Positions 1 through 5,041 of a stretch of 6,011 nucleotides of DNA are shown piece by piece (positions within the stretch are counted from its first letter, which is position 1; every line of letters starts with the position of its first letter). The position numbers and the translations under genes were made by a program. The notes under the pieces were generated by a model, which was given only the letters and a program-made list of their open reading frames with translations, made no database searches and was not told the DNA's origin. Source of the stretch: Clostridia bacterium (GTDB lineage: Bacteria > Bacillota > Clostridia > Oscillospirales > Acutalibacteraceae); contig JAGBSR010000177.1 of the NCBI GenBank assembly GCA_017631745.1, positions 1 through 6,011 on the forward strand, in the 5' to 3' direction.

Positions 1-1545
1 ATCGGTCTTGAAGTCGAGAGCTGAGAAGCTGTCGTCGAAGATATATACATCTGCATTTCTCACAAGAGCTCTTGCAATACAGAGTCTCTGTTTCTGACCG
101 CCTGAGAGATTGGTACCGCTCTGGCTTATCATTGAGTCCATACCCGCAGGAAGCTTGTCCACAAATTCGGCACTCTGTGAAATTTCAAGAGCGCGTCTGA
201 GCTGTTCCTCAGTGGCATTTTCATCACCGTAAAGGAGATTTTCTCTTACACTGCCGCTGAAAAGCAATGCCTTCTGAGGCACAAAAGCAATGTCTCTGTG
301 GAATTCGTCCTGATTCAGATTTCTGATATCTTTACCACCGAAGAGTATCTGACCCTCGTTGACATCATAAAATCTCATTATAAGATTTGCAACAGTTGAC
401 TTACCGCTGCCTGTTGAGCCGATAAATGCTGTTACCTTGCCCTTTTCAGCTGCGAAGGAAATATCGCTGAGCACATAGTTTTCTGCCTCAGTGTAGCCGA
501 ATGATACGTTTCTGAATTCAACTGTGCCTCTTAAAGCTTCGTCAACCTTTTCAGCTGTTTCAGGATCTTTTACTGAAGGCTCGATGTTAAGCACTTCGGT
601 AATACGGACGGCGGAAATCTTAGCTCTGGGTACAATAACAAACATAGCAGCTGTCATTGTTACGGCAGAAACAATCATAACCATATAAATTACAAATGCC
701 TGCAGATCGCCGATAGCCGAAAGAAGCTTATCAGCCTCTGCCACGGGATCCATTTTGTCAAAGTTATTTGCAGCAACGAGAATAAGGCAGTCGAGGGCTA
801 TGATGACAAGCACGATACATATAGGAATAAGCACAGCCATCATTCTCTGGAACTTAAGAGTGAGCCCTGAAAGAGCTTCGTTTCTTTCGTCAAAGCGGGC
901 ATCCTCTTTTTCACTGCGGTTAAATGCTCTTATTACTCTTATACCGCTGAGCTTCTCTCTGATAAAACGGTTAACCGAGTCCACGAGCTTTTGTCTTTTT
1001 CTGAAAATGGGAATTACAAATCTGATTACAAGAGCAGCAATTACACCGATAATGGGAATAACCGCGAAAATAATTGTAGCAAGCTTAGGATTAAGAATAA
1101 AAGACATTATAACGCCGCCCACGAGCATAATGGGCACTGAGATAATCATACGAAGAGAGGTAAGCACAAAATCCTGAATGACTCTGACATCGTTGGTACA
1201 GCGAGTGATAAGCGAGGGAGTACCGATTTTATCAATATCTCTCTGAGACAAATCCTCAACCTTAAGGAAAATTTCTCTGCGAAGACGTTTGCCGTAAAGA
1301 GCTGAGGTCTTGCTTGAGAAATAGCTGTTACCCACAGATATAGCCACGCCTAAAGCCGAAATGCCCATCATAACAAGACCCACTGATTTGATATAGCCTA
1401 TATCCTGCTTAGCTATGCCGTTATTGATAATAGAAGACATCAGCATAGGCAGAGTAAGGTTACTCAGCTGTGATAATACCGCAAAAATCATTGCCGCTAT
1501 TACGGGCTTTTTTATATGTTTTAAATGCTTAAGTAACTGTTTCAA
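1..1545 (-). CDS. ABC exporter half-transporter (TMD-NBD), degenerate-site subunit, partial (3' end beyond window)
   Basis: I translated this from the minus strand: 515 codons stay open from TTG at 1545 to the window edge. It is a type I (MsbA/LmrA-like) exporter subunit that would use ATP to move lipids, drugs or peptides out through the membrane; the substrate cannot be read from sequence. About six membrane segments lie near residues 13-37, 54-75, 130-151, 154-178, 235-259 and 281-305. The NBD starts near 340, with Walker A GSTGSGKST (376-384), Q-loop Gln424, signature LSGGQ (480-484) and Walker B YIFDD (501-505). The residue after the Walker B Asp is Asp505, not the catalytic Glu. That is typical of the degenerate subunit in heterodimeric exporters (TM287, LmrC, YheI/BmrC). 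The following SFSALD D-loop is normal. The H-loop His and C-terminus are off-window, where the partner gene probably follows. Family is certain; the heterodimer role is inferred. Confidence 0.95.
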   Translation of the reverse strand, partial: MKQLLKHLKHIKKPVIAAMIFAVLSQLSNLTLPMLMSSIINNGIAKQDIGYIKSVGLVMMGISALGVAISVGNSYFSSKTSALYGKRLRREIFLKVEDLSQRDIDKIGTPSLITRCTNDVRVIQDFVLTSLRMIISVPIMLVGGVIMSFILNPKLATIIFAVIPIIGVIAALVIRFVIPIFRKRQKLVDSVNRFIREKLSGIRVIRAFNRSEKEDARFDERNEALSGLTLKFQRMMAVLIPICIVLVIIALDCLILVAANNFDKMDPVAEADKLLSAIGDLQAFVIYMVMIVSAVTMTAAMFVIVPRAKISAVRITEVLNIEPSVKDPETAEKVDEALRGTVEFRNVSFGYTEAENYVLSDISFAAEKGKVTAFIGSTGSGKSTVANLIMRFYDVNEGQILFGGKDIRNLNQDEFHRDIAFVPQKALLFSGSVRENLLYGDENATEEQLRRALEISQSAEFVDKLPAGMDSMISQSGTNLSGGQKQRLCIARALVRNADVYIFDDSFSALDFKTD

Positions 1546-1552
1546 AGTATAA

Positions 1553-1559
1553 CCCTCCT
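1553..1559 (-). promoter_or_regulatory. Ribosome binding site fixing a TTG start for the ABC subunit
   Basis: Read on the minus strand, AGGAGGG lies 7 nt before TTG at 1545-1543. It is close to a perfect anti-16S match, and no ATG or GTG sits at suitable spacing. The start is therefore TTG, giving the N-terminus MKQLLKHLKH. The basic, amphipathic first residues ahead of TM1 suit this family. Confidence 0.85.
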
Positions 1560-1592
1560 GAAAAATAAGCATAAAATGTCAATTATGTATCA

Positions 1593-1623
1593 GTATAGCA
1601 AATCAATATGAACAATGTGTAAA
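1593..1623 (-). promoter_or_regulatory. Probable sigma-A promoter of the ABC exporter gene
   Basis: On the minus strand there is an extended -10 box, TGC-TATACT (TATACT at 1598-1593). A TTTACA -35-like box (1623-1618) lies 19 nt upstream. The spacing is slightly long, but the TG extension would compensate. The predicted transcription start is near 1586, giving a leader of about 40 nt. A second TTGACA at 1582-1577 has no matching -10 box. Confidence 0.55.
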
Positions 1624-1638
1624 CCAACGATAAAAAAG

Positions 1639-1654
1639 ACTATGCATATATAGT
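1639..1654. promoter_or_regulatory. Small inverted repeat upstream of the GH127 promoter, possible operator
   Basis: ACTAT-N6-ATAGT is perfectly symmetric in its arms and centred about 61 bp before the predicted GH127 transcription start, between the two divergent promoters. A second weak dyad, AATAT-N4-ATATT, follows at 1655-1668. The position would suit an activator or a shared regulator. The region is very AT-rich, however, and such short arms arise by chance. No regulator gene is in the window. Confidence 0.25.
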
Positions 1655-1672
1655 AATATTGTTATATTCTTG

Positions 1673-1701
1673 TTTACTTTATATCTTAGCTTTGGTATAA
1701 T
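1673..1701 (+). promoter_or_regulatory. Strong sigma-A promoter of the GH127 gene
   Basis: TTTACT (1673-1678), a 17-bp spacer and a perfect TATAAT (1696-1701) preceded by TGG make an extended -10 promoter. Transcription should start near 1708, about 22 nt before the ATG. This also shows that the upstream in-frame TTG at 1670 cannot be the start codon, because it lies at the -35 box. Confidence 0.8.
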
Positions 1702-1717
1702 TAAAAAAAACTGTAAA

Positions 1718-1725
1718 AAGGTGAT
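1718..1725 (+). promoter_or_regulatory. Ribosome binding site of the GH127 gene
   Basis: AAGGTGAT matches the right part of the canonical AAGGAGGTGAT and ends 4 nt before ATG at 1730, with its AGG core about 8 nt upstream. It favours ATG 1730 over ATG 1724, which overlaps the site itself. Confidence 0.7.
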
Positions 1726-1729
1726 GAAT

Positions 1730-3637
1730 ATGTCAGAAAATAAACCCTTACATATACACTCATACAAGCCGACAGGCTTCATTGGCGAATATCAGAAGCT
1801 CATAAAAGATGCAGTTATCCCCTATCAGTATTCGGTATTGTGCGACGAGGCTCAAGACACGGAAAAGAGCCATGTTATAGCCAACTTCATAAATGCCGGC
1901 AAGGCTCTTCGGGGCGAGGACACTGCCGACGGCTTTTACGGTATGGTTTTTCAGGACAGCGACGCTGCAAAGTGGCTCGAGGCTGTGGGATATTCACTTG
2001 CAGTTTTCCCTGACAAAGGCCTTGAAAAGACTGCCGATGAGCTTATTGATATCATCGCTCAGGCCCAGGACTCCGACGGCTATCTGAACACCTATTACAC
2101 AATTAAGGATAAAGATAAGCGCTGGACCAACATCCTCGAGGGTCACGAGCTTTATTGCAGTGGGCATATGATTGAAGCGGCTATCGCATACTTTGAGGGT
2201 ACGGGTAAGGATAAGCTGCTTAAGGTAATGGAGAAAAACGCCGAGCATATCTATGATGTATTTATTTCGGGCGGTCATAAGGGCTATCCGGGTCACCCCG
2301 AAATAGAGCTTGCGCTTCTGAGATTATATGACGTGACAAAAAATGAAAAGTGCCTTCAGCTTGCAAAACACTTCATTGATATAAGAGGCGTTGACCCTCA
2401 CTATTATGAAAAAGAAAGACAGAGCCGTAATTGGACAGTGTGGAACGGCGACGGCAAAAATCACCACTATCAGCAAAGCTATGCGCCCGTAAAACAGCAA
2501 AAAAATGCCGACGGACACAGTGTAAGAGCAGTTTATCTCTATACGGCTATGGCTGATCTCGCATCAAAAACAGACGATACCGAGCTTTATGAGGCCTGCA
2601 AAAACCTCTGTGGCAGTATTGTCAATAAGCGAATGTATGTTACGGGAGGCATCGGATCAACGGCTCACGGCGAGGCTTTTACTGTGGACTATAATCTGCC
2701 CTCGGACACAGTTTATGCCGAAACCTGCGCATCAATCGGTCTGATGTTCTTTATGAGCAAGATGCTCTCTAACGAAATCAAAAGCGAATATTCCGACATT
2801 ATGGAGCTGGCTTTTTACAACACCGTGCTTGCAGGTATGCAGAAAGACGGTAAGCGCTTCTTCTATGTAAACCCTCTTGAGGTTATTCCGGGCATAAGCG
2901 GTGAAGCCGTGACTCACAGACACGCCCTGCCGCAAAGGCCCAAATGGTACACCTGCGCTTGTTGCCCGCCCAATGTTGCAAGACTTATCTCATCCTTCGG
3001 CAAATATGCCTACAGCGAAAAGGACGACACGGCATACTGCCATATGTTTGCAAGCGGTGAGGCTGCTTTTGCAAACGGTATGAAGTTCACCTGCGATACA
3101 GATTATCCCTATGATTTTGAAGTCAGCTTCAAAATTGAAAAGGGCGGCAAACTTGCAGTGAGAATTCCCGGTTGGGCAAATGGCAGTTATGCGGTTTATG
3201 TCAACAACTTCCCGAGAGATGTCGCCTATGAAAACGGTTATATCTATATCAGTGCCGATGACGGGGACAATATCAAGCTTAAACTTCAGGATAAAATCAA
3301 TGTCATTTATCCCAGCGTTAAGATACCCGACCTCAGCGGTACAGTTGCGATATCAAGAGGTCCCTTGGTTTACTGCTTTGAGGGAATTGATAATAACGGC
3401 AGTGTACTTGACTTAAGACTTGACAACAAGGGTAGCTTTAAGGCTGTAGATATTACTGACGAAGTTTTAGGGCAGACGGTGATGATTGAGGCTGAGGGTG
3501 TGAGAGTCCGTGACAGTGGCGGTCTGTACTCTTTCAGCGAGCCTGAATGTGAAAATGTGAGCATACGCGCTGTGCCGTATTATCTGTGGGGCAACAGAGG
3601 CGAGAATGAGATGAGAGTGTGGATACCTAAAAAGTAA
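1730..3637 (+). CDS. GH127 beta-L-arabinofuranosidase (DUF1680 family), cytosolic
   Basis: The 635-residue protein (start MSENKPLHIH) would cleave non-reducing terminal beta-L-arabinofuranose, for example from beta-1,2-linked arabinobiose on hydroxyproline-rich plant glycoproteins, releasing L-arabinose. It lines up along its whole length with my memory of Bifidobacterium longum HypBA1 (658 aa), including MVFQDSD, GHPEIELAL, YVTGGIGST, AETCAS, CACCPPN and RGPLVYC. HypBA1 has acid/base Glu322, zinc ligands Glu338, Cys340, Cys417 and Cys418, and nucleophile Cys417. The equivalents here are Glu315, Glu331, Cys333, Cys411 and Cys412, so the active site is intact. An (alpha/alpha)6 barrel should cover about 1-425, with beta-sandwich domains after it. 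There is no signal peptide, so it acts on imported oligosaccharide. It has its own promoter and terminator, and no transporter or arabinose gene is adjacent. Exact linkage preference within GH127 is unproven. Confidence 0.95.
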   Translation: MSENKPLHIHSYKPTGFIGEYQKLIKDAVIPYQYSVLCDEAQDTEKSHVIANFINAGKALRGEDTADGFYGMVFQDSDAAKWLEAVGYSLAVFPDKGLEKTADELIDIIAQAQDSDGYLNTYYTIKDKDKRWTNILEGHELYCSGHMIEAAIAYFEGTGKDKLLKVMEKNAEHIYDVFISGGHKGYPGHPEIELALLRLYDVTKNEKCLQLAKHFIDIRGVDPHYYEKERQSRNWTVWNGDGKNHHYQQSYAPVKQQKNADGHSVRAVYLYTAMADLASKTDDTELYEACKNLCGSIVNKRMYVTGGIGSTAHGEAFTVDYNLPSDTVYAETCASIGLMFFMSKMLSNEIKSEYSDIMELAFYNTVLAGMQKDGKRFFYVNPLEVIPGISGEAVTHRHALPQRPKWYTCACCPPNVARLISSFGKYAYSEKDDTAYCHMFASGEAAFANGMKFTCDTDYPYDFEVSFKIEKGGKLAVRIPGWANGSYAVYVNNFPRDVAYENGYIYISADDGDNIKLKLQDKINVIYPSVKIPDLSGTVAISRGPLVYCFEGIDNNGSVLDLRLDNKGSFKAVDITDEVLGQTVMIEAEGVRVRDSGGLYSFSEPECENVSIRAVPYYLWGNRGENEMRVWIPKK

Positions 3638-3647
3638 AATCGGCGCG

Positions 3648-3691
3648 TTTTGGTCACTTTTGGGCGCCAGCAAAAGTGACGCCTCGCGGCG
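3648..3691. repeat. Hairpin repeat element after the GH127 gene
   Basis: A perfect 10-bp inverted repeat, GTCACTTTTG (3653-3662) and CAAAAGTGAC (3671-3680), encloses an 8-nt loop containing the palindrome GGCGCC. A second small hairpin, CGCC-TCGC-GGCG, follows at 3680-3691. No U-tract follows either, so this is not an intrinsic terminator. It resembles dispersed intergenic repeats I recall from Clostridia genomes; copy number cannot be judged from one window. Confidence 0.6.
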
Positions 3692-3750
3692 AGCGAAATG
3701 CCACCCAACAAGAGCGATATGAATATAAAACACCAAACCGTAATAAAATT

Positions 3751-3790
3751 AAGGCGAGTAGGTTAGTTCCTGCTCGCCTTTTTCATTTTT
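3751..3790 (+). terminator. Intrinsic terminator of the GH127 gene, possibly bidirectional
   Basis: The 12-bp stem runs AAGGCGAGTAGG (3751-3762), loop TTAGTT, then CCTGCTCGCCTT (3769-3780). TTTTTCATTTTTT follows. The single non-Watson-Crick pair is G-U in plus-strand RNA but a C/A mismatch in minus-strand RNA, so it was shaped for the plus strand. The minus-strand side reads TTAATTTTATT after the stem and could weakly stop the converging hydrolase transcript, which has no other obvious terminator. Confidence 0.88.
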
Positions 3791-3798
3791 TGATTGTG

Positions 3799-3854
3799 GC
3801 AGGGCTCCGCCCCGCACCCTGCAAGCTTTTGTAAAAGCTTGACCAAAACTTTTG
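3799..3854. repeat. Hairpin-rich repeat element at the 3' end of the hydrolase gene
   Basis: Three dyads are packed together. The first is GCAGGGC-TCC-GCCCCGC (3799-3815), a 7-position stem with one A/C mismatch. The second is a perfect 9-bp dyad, CAAGCTTTT-GT-AAAAGCTTG (3822-3841). The third is CAAAA-C-TTTTG (3844-3854). CCCTGC at 3817-3822 can alternatively pair with GCAGGG at 3799-3804, so two folds compete. There is no U-tract on either strand directly after the stems. I recall similar GC-rich plus AAGCTTTT-type segments as dispersed intergenic repeats in Ruminococcus-like genomes, but this is memory, not a search. Confidence 0.6.
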
Positions 3855-3860
3855 TTATTC

Positions 3861-4823
3861 TTACTTCAAAAATTTCTCGATGAATTCATCCATCTTATTT
3901 TCACAAGCCTCTTTATCTATAAGATAACTCTCGCCGTGGTCCGCACCCTCAACAATAAGTTTATCTTTATAAGGCGCCGAACAGGCATCAAAAAGCTGAT
4001 GCACCATATATGTTGGCACAAACTTGTCCTTGCCGCCGTGGATAAACAGCATAGGTATCTGCGCTCTGCTTACCGCCTCAAGGGCGTTGGTGTCTTTCTG
4101 AAAATCATAGCCTGCACGCATTTTATTGTATTTGCACATAATGGGAATTATCGGATTTTTCGGCATACCTAAACTTTCGAGCTTGTATGTAAACTCATCA
4201 AGTGCACTTGTGAAACCGCAGTCCGCAATAGTAAATCGCACATTTTCAGGGAGCTTATCATTACCCGTCATAAGCATAACCGTTGCACTGCCCATAGATA
4301 TGCCGTGAAGAATAATATCAATATCACTGCCAAAGGTCTCATTAAGATAACCAAGCCACTGAAGCGAATCTCTTGACTCAAAAGAGCTGAAGCCCACATA
4401 CTTGCCCTCACTCTCGCCTGCACCCTGATGATCAACGAAAAACATATTAAAGCCTAACTCATCAACATAATGCTTGGCATAATAGCACCACTCAGGCTTA
4501 CCCTTGTTTCTGTAACCGTGTGAGCAGAAAACATAAACCTTGCTTTCTTTCTTCGGCTTCATAAGGTAAGCGGTAAGCTTGTTTCCGTCGGCATTAACTA
4601 TATGGTGTCTCTCATAGCCGTACTCTTCAAGCCACTCAATATTTTTTTGTCTCATCTGCTCCTTGCCGTCAATGGGCTTGGACTCGCTCATTCTCTTTCC
4701 CAATGCCTCAGGGATTTTAAAATCAGCATAAATGAGTGCTCTGTATATCCACTCGTTAGCTGCAACAGCTGTCGCAGCGCCAAGTGCAAGGGTACCGCCT
4801 AAAAATAAAAGGGATTTTTTCAT
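3861..4823 (-). CDS. Membrane-anchored alpha/beta hydrolase (YqkD-like serine hydrolase)
   Basis: The 320-residue protein (MKKSLLFLGG) begins with a hydrophobic segment near residues 4-24, flanked by KK and Glu-Trp. It is either a signal anchor or, less likely, a cleaved signal peptide (AVA-A near 19-22). The hydrolase core has an oxyanion-type SHG (His102-Gly103), nucleophile elbow GISMG with Ser176, Asp266 in GGKDKF and His296 in ADHGES, which is a complete catalytic triad. DHQGAGESEG and the ADCGF segment after the elbow recall B. subtilis YqkD and related S9-peptidase-like esterases. The substrate is unknown. An open frame continues 47 codons upstream through the hairpin repeat array, but AAAGGAG before MKKS sets the start at 4823. 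It is transcribed alone, convergent with GH127. No convincing promoter is visible between the upstream terminator and the start. Confidence 0.9.
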   Translation of the reverse strand: MKKSLLFLGGTLALGAATAVAANEWIYRALIYADFKIPEALGKRMSESKPIDGKEQMRQKNIEWLEEYGYERHHIVNADGNKLTAYLMKPKKESKVYVFCSHGYRNKGKPEWCYYAKHYVDELGFNMFFVDHQGAGESEGKYVGFSSFESRDSLQWLGYLNETFGSDIDIILHGISMGSATVMLMTGNDKLPENVRFTIADCGFTSALDEFTYKLESLGMPKNPIIPIMCKYNKMRAGYDFQKDTNALEAVSRAQIPMLFIHGGKDKFVPTYMVHQLFDACSAPYKDKLIVEGADHGESYLIDKEACENKMDEFIEKFLK

Positions 4824-4830
4824 TGTGATT

Positions 4831-4837
4831 CTCCTTT
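4831..4837 (-). promoter_or_regulatory. Ribosome binding site fixing the hydrolase start
   Basis: AAAGGAG on the minus strand lies 7 nt before ATG at 4823. It decides against the longer in-frame start upstream, whose extra 47 codons would be made mostly of repeat sequence. Confidence 0.85.
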
Positions 4838-4853
4838 GCACAATAAATAAATC

Positions 4854-4976
4854 AGAAGTGAATGGTTGCTTCGCGGCTGATATGAATTGACCTTCGGTCA
4901 TAAATTGGCTATGCCACGAATTGCCTGCGGCATGAATTGAAGCTGATGCTTCATTAACTCCCAACTCCTCACTTCT
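4854..4976. repeat. Composite 123-bp intergenic element with 8-bp terminal inverted repeats
   Basis: AGAAGTGA (4854-4861) and its exact complement TCACTTCT (4969-4976) bracket the mini-hairpin array and part of the heptad tract. The outline resembles a miniature inverted-repeat element. No obvious target-site duplication or coding capacity is seen. The 8-bp match could be chance or could be part of a larger fold that closes the whole element. Confidence 0.4.
4865..4952. repeat. Array of five mini-hairpins separated by conserved 7-nt spacers
   Basis: On the plus strand the hairpins are GTTGC-TTC-GCGGC (4865-4877, two G-U pairs), GACC-TTC-GGTC (4889-4899), GGC-TAT-GCC (4907-4915), GCC-TGC-GGC (4923-4931) and GAAGC-TGAT-GCTTC (4939-4952). 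The last four are each preceded by a 7-nt spacer close to ATGAATT: ATGAATT (4882-4888), ATAAATT (4900-4906), ACGAATT (4916-4922) and ATGAATT (4932-4938). Stem sequences differ from unit to unit while pairing is kept. It lies in the leader region of the hydrolase gene, ending about 40 bp before its start codon. I do not recognise it as a named family. Confidence 0.75.
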
Positions 4977-4987
4977 AACTCTTAACT
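4953..4987. repeat. Five tandem 7-bp repeats (consensus AGTTAGG on the minus strand)
   Basis: Read on the minus strand the units are AGTTAAG, AGTTAGA, AGTGAGG, AGTTGGG and AGTTAAT, in perfect 7-bp register across 35 bp. All keep AGT at the start. The tract abuts the hairpin array on one side and the A/T tract of the next gene's terminator on the other. Confidence 0.75.
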
Positions 4988-4988
4988 T

Positions 4989-5017
4989 AAAAAAAGGGCC
5001 GTCATAAGACAGCCCTT
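4989..5017 (-). terminator. Intrinsic terminator of the 5042-5971 gene
   Basis: On the minus strand the stem AAGGGCTGTC, loop TTAT and GACGGCCCTT (5017-4994) is followed by a run of Ts to 4989, starting 24 nt after the stop codon. The one imperfect pair is U-G in minus-strand RNA but a C/A mismatch in plus-strand RNA, confirming its direction. Confidence 0.88.
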
Positions 5018-5041
5018 AATTTTTTAATGTCAGCTTACGAA

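Noticed and set aside
755..1177. Plus-strand open frame of 140 codons opposite the ABC gene
   Set aside because: It lies antisense inside a clearly conserved TMD coding region and has no ribosome binding site; its translation shows no family signal.
1670..1729. Upstream TTG start extending the GH127 protein by 20 residues
   Set aside because: The TTG overlaps the -35 box and precedes the predicted transcription start; the AAGGTGAT site fits ATG 1730.
1546..1729. Catabolite-repression (cre) site in the divergent promoter region
   Set aside because: The nearest stretch, TGTAAACCAACGATA around 1618, lacks the symmetric cre core and spacing.
3653..3680. Hairpin as the GH127 terminator
   Set aside because: The stem is perfect but is followed by GCCTCGC, not a U-tract; the real terminator is at 3751-3790.
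3467..3736. Minus-strand open frame across the GH127 3' end and the intergenic hairpins
   Set aside because: Most of it is antisense to conserved GH127 sequence and the rest is repeat; it has no ribosome binding site.
3852..4172. Plus-strand frame of 106 codons opposite the hydrolase
   Set aside because: It mirrors the hydrolase C-terminal half containing the Asp and His of the triad; it is a shadow only.
4865..4952. CRISPR array
   Set aside because: The constant parts are only 7 nt and the variable parts 9-14 nt and self-complementary, which is the opposite of long repeats with unique spacers; no cas genes.
4824..5041. Riboswitch or small structured RNA gene
   Set aside because: The hairpins are tandem and independent, with no multi-branched conserved core of any riboswitch class I know; described as a repeat element instead.
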